A DNA stretch of 64,000 bases from Typha latifolia (lineage: Eukaryota; Streptophyta; Magnoliopsida; Poales; Typhaceae): positions 6,623,501 through 6,687,500 of the forward strand of contig CM034102.1 of NCBI GenBank assembly GCA_019914945.1, in the 5' to 3' direction. Below are positions 35,901 to 48,580 of the stretch, one piece after another. The first letter of the stretch is position 1, and each line of letters begins with the position of its first letter. Both the position numbers and the translations under genes were made by a program. The notes under the pieces were generated by a model, which did not search any database, was not told the origin of the DNA, and saw only the letters and a program-made list of their open reading frames with translations.

Positions 35901-36839
35901 TTCTTTAAGATTAGTAATTAATGCTACCTAGGATGGATGTACTTGTGTCATTTGTGGACTTATATTCTCAGAACATTTTTTTCCTGTTGGTATCGGATCA
36001 CATCTTGCTTGGACCTCTTTACTAACCCTTTTACCATAACCAACTTTGCAGCATCGGATGACACACAGTTACAAAAGCCGCACAAGCCCAGAAGCAGGCA
36101 GCATAAAGTGTCAACTAACAAATCTTTGAGTCGGTCCCCTTCCTGTGATTCACAATCCAAAGGTTCTGTTTCGTCCTCCAGGAGTACCACTGTACGGTTC
36201 AATCTTAACCCCACTAATTGAAAATATTACAGAAATATAACTATGGAAACAATCTGTTTGGAGTCTTCCAGCACCTGGCAGAATGCAGTCCTGGTGCTGG
36301 AAGGAGCCTTGCTAGATACTGCCCAATTTCTTTTACTGTTCCTTTCCTGCTATTTATTTGGTTCCTATGGTCAATGTTTTCCATTTATTTCATTCAATGA
36401 TTTGTCTCTCACGATTGCGTTGTTTGAATGGTTGGTGCAGAGAGTTGATCTGAGCAAGCTGGAAACTACAGCATTGTGGAGATATTGGCGTCACTTCAAC
36501 CTTGTGAGTTTCAAAAATTGGAAATTATTTTCTTTTTCACGTGTTTTCATTTTATGCACTGCTTATTCCTTTTTTTTTTCCTTTTCTTTTCTGTTATAGG
36601 ATGCCAGTCCTAACCCATCTAAGGAGCAGTTAATTGATGCTGTTCAAAGGCATTTTATGTCACAAGTAAGTTTCCAGAATTTCTTTTTCGATTTGAGATT
36701 AATATGGAGACCTCAGACAAATGCTGACGAATTCCTTGACATACCAATTGCTCTGTTTATCCTGAAGCAATTGGATGAGTTGCAGGTTATTGTTGGGTTT
36801 GTGCAAGCTGCGAAGAGGCTGAAGACTGTTTGCAATTGA
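32934..36839 (+). CDS. AFR: SAP30-like Sin3-binding protein (AFR1/AFR2 type), six exons
   Basis: Subunit of the plant Sin3-histone deacetylase complex. Arabidopsis AFR1/AFR2 (SAP30 FUNCTION-RELATED) recruit deacetylation that dampens FT and so affect flowering. Exons: 32934-33137, 34646-34772, 36052-36191, 36441-36503, 36600-36665, 36768-36839, all GT..AG and phase-consistent; 223 residues. Conserved N-terminal part: LPRHTKVVVTGNNRTKSVLV, KKAVGLGGWHWL, then TNGIEVKLQRNALSVIEAPT. A Ser/Arg-rich linker (about 110-155) follows. The C-terminal Sin3-binding domain (about 158-223) has LETTALWRYWRHFNL, PSKEQLIDAVQRHF and DELQVIVGFVQAAKRLKTVC. The start is the ATG at 32934; earlier in-frame codons are not ATG. 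Intron 1 is long (1.5 kb). Intact. Nuclear, by homology. Confidence 0.93.
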
Positions 36840-38096
36840 CTCGAGAAAAGTGCTTTTCCAGACTAACAGATTGCTAGTTACGCTTTCGATGTCTGTAGCT
36901 ATATGTTATGTGTAACATATGTATTCAGAGTTCAGTTGCTGGAACAACTTGGTGTTCTAGGTTTCATAGCTGAGTTTCCTGTTAGTTATGTAATATAGAT
37001 ATATATGCTGGTCAAGACCTCGCAGACACTATAACTCTTTAACATTGCTAATGATGCACTACTGACTATCTGAGAGTATAACATTCTCTTTCTATCAGTG
37101 ATGGCACAGAAACATTACCAGTCTTTTACCTTTGGTGAATGACTTAGTTGAATGGCATGTAATTGTGTTAGTTGTCAGCTTATCTTGCCATTGTAATCAA
37201 GGTATTCCATTGATGTACTTATTTAGAAGCTAGGGTCTGAAAATGCCCACCTGATATGTTGCTTGGAACTAAGACCATCCAATTTTGCTTCCAGATACCT
37301 CATGGCTCACGCCATCGGTTACAAGATCAAACGCTATATATATGTAGTTTTGTTTTGGATAGATTTATGTGCCTCAAGGCTAATCATAGGCTAGTTGGGT
37401 TTAATCTAGCATTCTCTCTATTTGATTGGGTGAAAAATTTATTAAATTTTAATATCAATGTTCATGAGAGGAGTTGAATTCATAACTTTCATCACACAAT
37501 AGTTCAATTTTTTTTATCGTGTCCTTATAAGTGTTACTGAGATGTAGGTTATTCTATATATAGGTTAAAATAGTACATCAACATACAGATACAGCGCTTA
37601 ACATGTGTATGGGGGAAATTAAATTTATACTTATAACCTCAGTTATGAGTTATTAAGATCATGTCATTAGACTACAGTGCTTTACTGTTGCTATATAAGA
37701 TGTGTTACTCAGTTTTTTCTATGAGCTAGAAGGCTTTCCAAGCCAATCGCAGAGACATTAATTGAGTATAATCGTTAAGCTAAATTACTAATCTATTAAA
37801 TAATTTTCACTATAATATTATTTAGAGTTGGAGTTAAACTCTACTAAAATTAGTTAGTAAAATGTGTTACTACTCGGTAGCATTTACGGTGACAAAGGAC
37901 CGAAAGCATATTCCTTTGCAAGATTACACAAGGTGAGGACAGGGCCAACTATCTGTTTATTAAAAACCCAACGAATCTATAATAAGATTCAGTTGATTTG
38001 ACCAAATTTAGGAGTTCACAGGCCATTTGCTGAGTGCTGTATGCAAAACCTCTATACTTTTCGCCTCTCTCTTCTCCTCCCCTTAACTCGACCAGA
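36840..38096. other. 3' UTR of the SAP30-like gene and spacer to the PPR gene
   Basis: The first 200-300 bp probably form the 3' UTR of the upstream gene. The rest is AT-rich spacer with the PPR promoter. A CT-rich leader (about 38060-38095) precedes the PPR start codon. Both genes are on the plus strand and head to tail. No other feature seen. Confidence 0.5.
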
Positions 38097-39931
38097 ATGC
38101 CTTCCCCTATTCCCACCGCTCGCGCCCTCTCAACCCTTCTCACCCGCCACCCTCGTCATGTCTCCCGCAAAAACCAATCCAAGAAGAAACCCCACAAGAA
38201 ATCCCCTAAAACTCCCGAAGAAACCCCGGCCCAAGCCCCCACCACGTACATGCGCGCCACCATCCACAGCATCTCCTCCATCCTCCGCTCCTCTTCTTGG
38301 GACTCCGCCCGATCCCAACTCCAGCTCCTCCCCCTTCGCTGGGACTCCTTTACCGTCAACCGCGTCCTCAAGACCCACCCTCCCATGGAGAAGGCCTACC
38401 TCTTCTTCCGCTGGGCCGACGTAATCCCCGGATTTAAGCACGATCGCTTCACTTACACCACCATGCTCGACATCTTCGGCGAGGCGGGCCGCATCGCGTC
38501 CATGCGCCAGGTGTTCGACGAAATGTCCCAGAGAGGGATCGTGCCGGACGCGGCGACGTACACCTCCGTGATGCATTGGCTGGCGAAGAACCGAGATTTG
38601 GACGGGGCAGTCAGGGCGTGGGGGGAGATGCGGCGGAGCGGGTGCCGGCCAACGGTTGTGTCGTACACGGCGTTGATGAAAGTTTTGTTTGATCATGGGC
38701 GAGCAGAGGAGGCTGGTGGGGTGTATAGGGAGATGATGGAGGTGGGTTTGTCGCCGAATTGTCATACTTATACCGTGCTGATGGAGTACCTTGCGGGCGC
38801 TGGTGAGTGATTCTTTAGTGTGGCAAGCTTCAATGCTTTTTTGTATTAGCATATTACGTATTTTAATCCAGTTGATAGAGCTATAAGCCTATAATGTTAA
38901 TATCAATAGTAACCACTTCCTCTTAATCAAGGTTAGGTAAATTTCATGCTGCTCTTGATATTATGAGAGAGATGCAAGAAGCAGGAGTCTTACCTGACAA
39001 AGCTACATGTAATATTCTTGTCCAGAAATGTGCAAAAGCTGGTGAGACATCAGCTATGACTCAAGTTCTCCTATACATGAAGGATCACTCGATTGTTCTT
39101 CGATGCCCTATATTTTTGGAAGCTCTCAAAGCTTTGGAAACTAATGGTGAAAGTGATTGTCTCCTCCGAGAAGTAAACCCTCATATGTTGTTTGAAGGCA
39201 TTGACGATGATTACAAATTTGAATCAACTGCTACTGATTCTATCTCTATGATTGATAGGGGCATTATTGTTAACCTTTTGATGAGGAAGAACTGGATTGC
39301 TTTAGAGCATGTAATAAGTGGGATGACCAATAACCTTATAGATTTGGACTCCAGTATCATATTGGAAGTTGTGCAAGATAGCTGTGCAAATTCTAAGCCA
39401 TCTTGTGCACTTGCAGCATTTCATTATTGCTTACAAATGGGGAAGGAGCTCAAAAGATCTGCATACAGCTGCCTTATTGGTTTCTTTATTAGAGAATATT
39501 CTTTTCAACTGGTCTTGGAGATTGTTGAAGAAATGATTAGGGCTGGTTGTAACCTTGGGACATATCTTTCTTCCATCTTGATATATAGGCTAGGTTGTGC
39601 TGGACTTCCTTCTTATGCTGCAAAGATCTTTAACCTGTCGCCTACAGACCAGAACACAGTTACTTGTACTGCCCTTATTTATGCTTATCTTCAAGCTGGT
39701 GAAGTTGATAAGGGTATCAAGCTCTATTCAAAAATGAGAGGTCTGGGAATTCCTGCTTCATCTGGAACATATGAAGTATTGATACAAGGTTTAGAGAAGG
39801 CTGGCAGAATCCATGATGCAGAAGCTTACAGGAAAGAAAGAAGGAAATTACAGTGGCGTGAGTATTCTCCAAAGGGGGGTTTACCAGAGGAAAGTTTGTG
39901 CAATTGTCTCTTCTCTGGAGATCATGCTTAA
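38097..39931 (+). CDS. Pentatricopeptide-repeat protein (At2g01390-like), two exons
   Basis: Exons 38097-38802 and 38937-39931; the intron has GT..AG borders and rejoins the codon for Gly in YLAGAGKFHAAL. 566 residues. The start is the first ATG in the frame. The N-terminus is Arg/Ser/Thr-rich and basic (MPSPIPTARALSTLLTRHPR), as in organelle transit peptides; PPR proteins bind organellar RNA. PPR motifs run from about residue 116: FTYTTMLDIFGEAGRIASM, ATYTSVMHWLAKNRDLDGA, VSYTALMKVLFDHGRAEEA, HTYTVLMEYLAGAGKFHAA, then a less regular middle and two more repeats near 430-510 (VTCTALIYAYLQAGEVDKG, GTYEVLIQGLEKAGRIHDA). It looks P-class; no E or DYW domain. It matches the domain order and wording of Arabidopsis At2g01390 closely. 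Exon 1 is GC-rich, exon 2 AT-rich. Intact. Confidence 0.93.
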
Positions 39932-40505
39932 AAAGAATATGAGTACTGTATTGTGGTCTCAATCAATTTATTGTAGATCCTCTCTCAGCAGCGTTAAGAT
40001 AAGAAGTTGTATGCATTTGGTAATCTGGTTATTGGATGGAACCAGGACAGGTTGAACCAATTAGAATATCGAGGTGCAATATTTGACCCACAACAACTTG
40101 GAGATCATACACGGAACTTCTTTAAGGATGGGAATGAGAAGGGACTATCAGGCTAGCAACATCTATGACTACACTGAGGGTTCTATTGAGTTGAAGGAAC
40201 ACTAAAGAAAGAAGTTACAGCAGTGTGATTATTTCTCTAGAGGCGCTTTTACCAGAGGTGAGTTTGTGCAGTTCTCTTTTTTGAAGATAATTCTTAGCAC
40301 ACTTTAACATATTGTGGTCTCTTGAAGTTCTTTGAAGCTCCTCTCTTGTGGGAGTATCAAGATGAATCATGAAAGTCATGCATATGGTTATCTGGTTATT
40401 GGATAGGTTTAAAAAATGAGTTAAAGAGCTTGAAGGAACCTGGTAAGGTTGAATATCTTAGAATATATGAGGTGCAAATAACTGGTCTACAAACAACTGG
40501 TAGAC
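39828..40505 (+). repeat. Old tandem duplication of the PPR 3' end and 3' UTR
   Basis: Copy 1 (39828-40105) covers the last codons and 3' flank of the PPR gene; copy 2 (40201-40505) follows. Shared blocks in order: AAAGAAAGAAG, TTTACCAGAGG, AGTTTGTGCA, TATTGTGGTCTC, TCTGGTTATTGGAT, TAGAATAT and GAGGTGCAA. The copies are strongly diverged and copy 2 has lost the frame. Confidence 0.75.
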
Positions 40506-41860
40506 TGAGAAGGAGAAAGAATAATTGGTCTAATAACTTCTATGACTATCCTGGGGGTGTTATTGAATTTAGGAAATTCTGAATTTGTTCATCAGTATAT
40601 CACCACTCTGAAATTCATCATTGCAAAGCCTTTTCATTTGGTAGTTTCAACTTTTGAGTTGAGAAGCATTTTGCTAAAAGGCAGCATGTATAAAAGGTAC
40701 AGAATGTAGATTTATGTGCTTGCAAGTTGTTTATATAGTTTTGTGCTACTCAATGGCTTTTCATGTGCACAAGCATAGAATGTAAAAAAAGAAACCTTCT
40801 AGTAGCAGGATTAATTTTTGTCATTGACAATCTTATGAATCTTATTACCAATTTCTGTTTGAAAAATTTATACATATTTGCGAATGATATCGGATGGAAG
40901 TATTAGGTATGTCAGGTCCTCTAGGGAAAGTAAGAAGGGAGAACTGAAGGCTTAGCATCTTTGTTATGCAGTAGACACTTAATAATGGAAGGTCCTTTTC
41001 CAATTTATTGACATTCTAGCATAACAGTCAACATAATTCCCTCTGATGATGGATTTTTGGCTAATTGCAAATTTACTTGTACATATATTAATTAATTGGT
41101 TTTTTTCCCATAGCTATGAATTTCTTTCTGATTTTGTTCTGTTCTAGCAATTAATTATTGAGAAACTTCTTCATTCAATTGTTTCTCCCTTAGACTATTA
41201 TTCTACTGAAATTCTTTTGCAAGAAAACCATTTAAGTAAATTCTTTTTCTTTCTTATTACTTCAATTATGCATGATTGACGCTGCTGTAATTAAAATATA
41301 CTATATATAAATGCTTTTCCTATGTTTTGCACAGGCTCAGGAAGAAATTGATTTTGATGGGAGGTTTACGATAAAGTTGGTAACTTAGGGAAAACCTACT
41401 GTGAAGCGAATATTGAAGTTAAAAGAAATTATGTAGCTATGATGTAACCCTAGGTTATGCAAGATCATTACACATGTTTAGATATGAAATCGATCATGTT
41501 TGGTCTCATTTGGTTTCAAATCAATAGAAGAGAGAAAAGAGGATGAAACTTAGCTCTGCCAAATGGCCCAAATCAGATGAAGTATGATTATGATGCTTAC
41601 TTGGAGCACAAGTTTCATGGCAACACATTTGGGTTAAGGAACAAGAAATAGAGTAAATCTGGGAGGAACAAAAGAAGAAGTTAAGATGAAGAAGACGAAT
41701 CAATACATTTTCCCGATGTCATTTTTATATATTTATAGAGAGAGAACTACCCTTCAACACATATCATTTGCATGTCAAACCTACATCGTAAGCTCGTACT
41801 GGGTTTTATTTGAAGATTGATCTTGAGTAAGTAAGGTTTTAAAAGATTGTAAGTGGTAGC
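40506..41860. other. AT-rich intergenic DNA
   Basis: No gene or known repeat recognised. Confidence 0.45.
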
Positions 41861-41863
41861 CGG

Positions 41864-43402
41864 GGGACAAGGGATCATGTAGCGGCTAGGTGTAGGTGGG
41901 TGCCATTATTCAAGATGGTAAACAAATAAACAAATAAAAGAAATAATAGTTAGAGAATAAGTTAAATTAATCCTATAATCTAAATAATATACTATTGCAT
42001 TCTTGTTAAGAACTATAGTAGCTATTGTAATCCACTAATTCAACATGTACACTAGCTTTGATTTTCAGAGCCAATCTATATACTAAAAGTCTAAAATATG
42101 ATACCAGATGCTAAGATGATCACTTAGATGGGATCTAAACATTAGTTATATTCTGTCTTAAGACTGGAGCTTGAGCATTAAGGTGGAACTTTTCTAAACC
42201 AGTGTGAGTAAGCCATCAGATTATGCCACTATCTTGTAGATCCAGACCTAAGTTATTTATTTCATGGATGTATGAAGCATACCATGGTAATCCTCATCTG
42301 TATTGCATGTAGTGTACCAATAAGAATTAAGAAAATACTAACGTTACTTTGCTTCACCCCTTCCTTTCTTGTTCATCTTTTAAATTTCCACTATGTCAAT
42401 ACTTAGAATTTTTCCAACAAGCTCAACTTGCATTTCAGGGACTAATCATCCTCAAGACTGTCCTTAGACAAGCAACTAAACTAGCCCTGTAAGTTTGCCT
42501 CAAAATTGGCCAATGATTTTCTTCTAGCTCCGCCCATTCATCAGAGGAAGCTTGAAACACAATATGTTCCTCCTGTTCTTTAAGGTATGTGGACTTGACT
42601 AACCATATGATGACTACAATTTAAAAGGTTTATTTTTGTGAATTTGATTTTTTTTTTCTCGAATATAGTATGATTTAGTGTTCTCACTTATGCATGGCCA
42701 CTTTTCTTTTTTTTTTTTTCCTTTCCTTTTTCTTTTTTTCTGTAACATCAGTAAGCATTCCAGCTTATCATTATATTGCCTATTTTCCAATATAGCAGGT
42801 TTTTTGTGGTTTTACTTGTGATGCCTTTTCAAGCTTTCACGACTAAACAAGCTAAGCCCAAGCAAGCTGGCACGTGACTGTTTTGGCTTGAAATTGCTAT
42901 AACATATATCGTACTCATCAGTTGCGGTTTTCACTTATTGAACAATAGGGTTCTAGATTAAGGTTCATAGTGCCTCATTCCGTAGATACATAATGCTGAG
43001 TTGTTGGCTAGCTATTCTGGATATGCTACCTTGTTATCCATTTTGGGCATGTGAATTATTTAATTGTTATATTCATTCTCTTAAAAAGCTTCCACCTTAG
43101 ATAGAATATAATTAGGTCCGCTTAGATCCCGCTTAGGTGACCGCCTTAGCATCTCGTATCATATTTTAATATGTTGATTGACTCTAAAATTCAAACTTAT
43201 TGTACATATCGTTGAATTAGTGGATTCGAATAGCTTATTATAGTTCTTGACAAGTATGCATTAGTATATTGTTCTGATTATATATATTAATTTAATTTAT
43301 TCTCTATTTATTTATTTATTGATCGTCTTGAATTCTGGATGCCCACCTAGGCACCTGTGTACTCACCTAGTGCCTAGGCGCTACTTGATCCCTTGCCCAC
43401 CC
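41864..43402. mobile_element. Element with about 320-bp inverted terminal arms
   Basis: The left arm (41864-42190) matches the reverse complement of 43085-43402. Shared words include CAAGGGATCA.GTAGCG.CTAGG, GAGAATAA.TTAAATTAA, TGTTAAGAACTATA/TGTCAAGAACTATA, AATCCACTAATTCAAC, AAAATATGATAC.AGATGCTAAG and AAGGTGGAA. The arms enclose about 900 bp without a recognisable gene. The outer ends carry GGCACCTAGGCGC-like words seen in several plant TIR families. Long arms suggest a Mutator-like element or a foldback element; no target duplication was fixed. Confidence 0.65.
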
Positions 43403-44117
43403 ATCTACGAACATTGGTTAGATTTATTTATTGGCACAGATAGCTTTGGCAGATGTTGTTCAGAATGAGTTCAGTCTAGTTCTTCATAACTTGGATGGGA
43501 TAGGTTTGAATCAAACCAAACCCTGATCCACTGGTTGGAATTGAGTTCTTTTACTCTTACTAGCCCATTTACAATGTAGGTCCTAGTAGTCAGACAAAGC
43601 AGCAGACAGGCAGGGAAATAAGCTTGTCATGTCAAGTTGGATTAATGGATCTAGCAACCATCATAGCTGGATCACTATAGGTTGGCCATCTTTACTCATA
43701 CTACATATGTGCTGATTCTCATCTGATCTACCGGCCAGCAGATTAAGTTTTTGTGATCGGAAACTATCTCTTTAACAAAGGGTTCTGGTAGAGATTTAAA
43801 CTGTGATCAGAATCTGAGTTTCTGTTGAGAATTCTCCCTAACTAGTAGTATGGGTTGGGCTGTGGCTCCACTGAGTAGTATTGCTCCCTCTTAAATGAAA
43901 TACATGTTTCTAATAGAATTTATTCTGAGATGTGTTGCTTCTTTTTCTGAGAATTGTACCTCAGCTTTAAGTGTGGAATCATCTTCTGAAAGTATGGGTA
44001 AATGGTAGAGATTGGTATTTTAGTAAGTTACCGACAGATATTAATGGCATTAAATGTAAGTTTAATGGTCAGTGTATTGAAACGCGGTTTTGGCAGCCAT
44101 CCTAGCAAACACACTAT

Positions 44118-44400
44118 ACCTCCAAATTATGTGGTTCAAGGCTTTGGCGGGTCGATTTGGTACTTGGCTGGCCGATTTGGTGTTAGTTAAAAAGAAAAAA
44201 AAACTCATCTGCCATAAATCCTCTCCTCTCAATCACTCTATCGATATCTCTCCTCTATGCCTCTAGATTATGTGCTACAAGGCTTTGGTGGGTCGATTTG
44301 GCGCTTGGCGGGCTAATTGACGTTAGTTAAAAAGAAAAAAACTTAGCTGCCCTAAATCCTCTTACCTCTCGGTCCCTCCCTCGAGCTCTCTCCTCTCTCA
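44118..44400 (+). repeat. Two diverged tandem units of about 145 bp
   Basis: Both units contain ATTATGTG(G/C)T.CAAGGCTTTGG, GGGTCGATTTGG, GTTAGTTAAAAAGAAAAAAA and a CCTCTC-rich tail. Unit 2 starts near 44264. Directly followed by the hAT element at 44403. Confidence 0.75.
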
Positions 44401-44402
44401 AC

Positions 44403-44775
44403 TAGGGGTGCATTTGGGCTGAACTCTTAGCAAGATTGAATTGAGAATAATTTCGAGTTTAGATTTGTGATCTTTTTCAATTTAAGCAAATATTGAGCTC
44501 GAGCCTAAATAGGCGATCAGTAAACAATTTTGAGCTTTAATTAATTCTAGCTAAATTTCAAGCTTGATCAAACTTAAATTAAATTAAGCTTGAATTAGGC
44601 TTGAATCAAACTTAAAATAAGGCATAATTTAAAATGTTAATTAATAGGAATATTCATGTATTTAGAAAAATATGTATTTAAAAAAGATATGATATGATAA
44701 TAATAGAGAAATAAATTTTACAAGATCAAAGTACATAACAATCCACTTAAGTAAATTTTAGCATATAACAAAAAA

Positions 44776-44817
<42 letters not shown>

Positions 44818-44977
44818 CTATTTTGAGTCTTATCAAGCTGGCTTATGATCAAGCTTGGCTCGAAATTATTTTCAAGCCCATTTTGAAGATTAAGCTTAGC
44901 TGACCCCATTTTTGAGCTAGCTTGATCAAGCCTTATTGAGTTGAGCTCGACCTGACTTGATTGTTTAGACAGCTCTA
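44403..44977. mobile_element. Short non-autonomous hAT element
   Basis: 575 bp. Left end TAGGGGTGCATTTGGGC; right end on the minus strand TAGAGCTGTCTAAACAATC. Flanked by CTCTCAAC (44395-44402) and TTCTCAAC (44978-44985), an 8-bp target duplication with one mismatch. The subterminal parts hold GAGCTCGAGCC / GGCTTGATCAAGC-like repeats, as in the larger hAT elements at 12947 and 25440. An (AT)n tract lies at 44777-44814. No coding capacity. Confidence 0.8.
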
Positions 44978-44985
44978 TTCTCAAC

Positions 44986-47868
44986 GGTGGACAACAAACA
45001 ATGCACGACGACATGGAGGTCGGGCTCATGTGGCAGTGTGGAGGTCAGGCTCATGCAGTGGTCTGGAATGGAGATCCCCTTCTAGGATTTCCCATCTTCT
45101 CTAGCTAAAATGGAAGTGCGGAGGTGTTGGCAAAGTTGGGAACTTCCGAAGCTGATTGGTGTTTCTTTGCTTTGTGACAGCTTTGGTTTTCCAAATCCAT
45201 ATCCGCATTGGAGATATATGGAAGATCCAGTGTTGACTTGATCTGTATAGATGATGAACTTGTGGATTGGGGCAAGTCAGAGAAGCAATGATCCAACTGC
45301 AACTCCCGTGGAGATGCAATAATGTTTGTTCGTGTTGAGTTATGACTTAACTAATACATGTACATAATAAGAAAGGCCAAATTTGCAATCAAGATTTAGT
45401 TTATTTGCAGTTGAAGCTTAAAAATGCTGTGTGCAGTCGGAGCAGTAAGCTATTAGAATTAGGAATTAGTTGCTATTCTGCTGATTACAAGTGCTAATTG
45501 GTGTAAATTTTTTTAGATATACTATTATTTAGTATTATTATACAGTATGTATAATTTATTTTTTATTTTTTATATATTAAAAATGTTAGACTGTCTTAGC
45601 AACCGCATACTGTTTAGACGCTACGCGGTCGCAGCCGCTCGCAAATCATGGCTGCCTTAAAGTATTGATAATGATTAGTAGACCTCCAGACATTTTAATT
45701 ATTAAATATAAGAGATTTAACAGAGATTTTATTATTTTCATGCTTAAGTATGTACAGAAAGTTGCACTATTCATCTTCTGACTCCTTTATTGATCTTCTT
45801 CGGAATATGCTGGTCTCTGCCGTCCCGGAAACAATGCTTTCTTTTACCTTACACTGGCCACTGGTGGGACCGATGAAACTTCATTCTGAGGTGAGATAGA
45901 TCAGATAGATTCAAAGGTGTGGCAGAATGAAGATATAAGAGGAAAGCTGAGTCAGTTCTGGAAGTTCCGTTTATTGATGAGGCCTGCATGCTTGAGTCTT
46001 GACACCTAGTGTCCCCTCCTATCTGAACCATGCATTGCAGAATGGAGATGACCCCCATCCTGATCCTTCCAACAAATCAAGGGATTACAGCAGTCCCCAG
46101 TCTCATGACAAATCTGGGTGCTCTTAGGTTCCTACCTGCACAGAGGATCAGCAAATCAACAAAGTATTTCTCCATACACTTGAACCCTTATAAGTGCCAG
46201 CATTAAGGATATCTTCTTCTCTATAACTTTCAAGTGGATACTTTTGTTTCTTTGCCCTTATGAGTATCATGCAGCTGGCATTCAGATTATAGAGTTGGAC
46301 ATCAAAAAGATTTCTGTTGTAGAGTGTATATTTTTTAATGATCCAATTCCTATCACCTAACAGTTCTTGCATAAATTCTGTGTCTTGTGTTCTTGGGACC
46401 ATTTGGTTATGAAGAGACACAAGCATAAATAGTGCTTCCAGAGCTAATCAAGTGAGGGAATTTAGCATCTCTGATTGTGTTGGCCACATTCTGCAATGCA
46501 GGGCGGCATGTGCCTGCCTGGGCTCAGCTACAGTATTCTTATTCCATTGTTGGTCAGAGACTACTACTACTACTAGTTAGTTGGCTTCCATAGTGTGTCA
46601 TCACTGACCAACCCAACTCCAACTTGATCTGTGCTTCATCTAAGAGACTGTGTATTGGTTTAATATCCTATGACTGATGCATATGTAGCCTATTTTTATG
46701 AAATGAACGTTGGAGCGCATACCGGTGCTCGCACGTGCACATGTGACTGTGTGCATGCTTTGCGTACCGGCGCACGTGTGTGCATGTGCTGCTTGTTCAA
46801 AACGAACGAGTCAGCTTAAATAATGTTCAGGAGCACTAATTTATTTCTTTCTTTATATTTCTACAAAGGAGTTAAAAAAGGAGAATTTGGGTTCTTGTGA
46901 TCCAGTATAATAGACCGGTGTTAGGCAGGGGTATTTTAATGCTCTCATTGCCAGCTTTGCATTTTTATATGTTCTTTGCTCAGGAGATCTTGCACTTGAT
47001 TCTCAATTCCCAAATGTTCTTCTCTTTTTTTCCATTGTTTCTCTCTCGCTCTCTCTGTTTGTGTGTGTGTTTCGTGAGCAGAGCAATGCAGGAGACGAGA
47101 TTGACTGCAAAAATACTTAAGATTTTGATTGCACGCCACATGACCAAAGGATGGGGTCAAGGGAGACAGCCTTGGATGTCCAAAATATTATAAAATGGAT
47201 ACGTATGCAGTTTGTGTTCTAACTTCGGTGACTGGCCATGGAATCGTATATAATTGGCATCACGTTTTGGGCATGGAAGATCGAAGAGAAGGATCTTATC
47301 TGCAGACTTGAAATCCTTGAGATATTCCTTCCACATTCCTTTGGAACCTCCTCTTTGGCATCTTCATCAGTCTACCAAGTATATTTTACCTTTAAGAAAA
47401 ATTAAACCAAACCCAGTTCTATCATCTCTAGATTCCCTATATAAGAAAAATGATTCGAGTAGTTCAGCAAAGTGAACAATAAATAAATGAATGGTACCCC
47501 CATAAAACCAGAGTCCTTTAAATTTTCTTTAAAACCTCATAATAAATGTATTTACTTGTCCATATAAATCAATAGGCTGAGAAAATACAAAAGAAAATTA
47601 GCTGTTGCATCTTTGATATATACATTTATGTCCCTTTTGTTCAATTACTGCTGGCATTAGAAGGAAATCTTCCAGCTTGATTTCTCCATCCAATGTGAGG
47701 AAAAGATCACTCACTGACACACCAATAAGATACGCTGTCCATCTTGCACATCAAAAAGGTATGTCTTTGGGCCACCCTAGTATTGGAATTGGCCAATCCA
47801 TTGGAACTCATTTGGATCATTAAGTTCCTTGTGTTGCCCTAACTCAATTATTAACTCTGTGAAGTTTC

Positions 47869-47908
<40 letters not shown>

Positions 47909-48580
47909 TTTTGTTTGTTAATAGTACACACAAAAAAAATCTATTTGTACTATTTTAAAAATTAAACTTTTCTCTTTTGTGCAAATGGCCCGTCAATGGG
48001 CATACACATGAATACAACTTTTTGACATAGTAATTGCACCTGAAAGAAATGACTGGATTTCTGGTTTAAAGAAGATAAGTATATTATTTATCTGAACCAC
48101 ACAAAGATCTCATTTGGATACACATGTTTCAATTGTAGATAACATTGTGAATAGCTAAGAGGAAAGCAGTGAGTAGTGAGGGGACACAGCCTGGTGCCAA
48201 ATAAGACCATAGGCAAGTGAGGACAGGAAATTGAACAGAAGGTACCACTCCATCTTGTTACCATCATTCAAGACAAAAGAATTTGATATGAAGAAGAAAA
48301 AGAAAACAATTTATTTCCCCTCTTTTGTTCAGGATGTTTCCTACTGCATTAACAGGGCAAAAAAAAAAAAAAAAGATTAAAAGAAAGGTAAAATAAGGAA
48401 AATGACAGAGGAGAGAAGAAAAGAGAAATAAATGAAGGCCAAAGAAGGATCTTGGAAATCTATACAACCTCTTCCATTCATTTCTCCTGAGTAAAGGAGT
48501 GGAACTTATCACCTCTTTTACCTTCTTCCTTGCATGCCTGTTGATATAAACAACTGGAGTGAGAAGTTGAGAGCTTCAGT
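44986..48580. other. Intergenic DNA between the hAT element and the SOFL gene
   Basis: No supported gene. Contains a short GCGGTCGCAGCCGC-type repeat near 45620, an alternating purine-pyrimidine GC-rich stretch (46715-46800), a (CT)n tract at 47872-47905 and A-runs near 48361. Open frames (45105-45319, 45849-46058, 46148-46426, 46897-47193) have no recognisable domains. Confidence 0.5.
47872..47905. repeat. (CT)n microsatellite
   Basis: About 17 uninterrupted CT units in intergenic DNA. Confidence 0.95.

Noticed and set aside
38130..38852. Minus-strand frame of 240 codons
   Set aside because: Antisense shadow of the GC-rich first exon of the PPR gene.
45105..47193. Several short open frames between the hAT element and the SOFL gene
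   Set aside because: None shows a recognisable family or consistent splice structure; likely chance frames.
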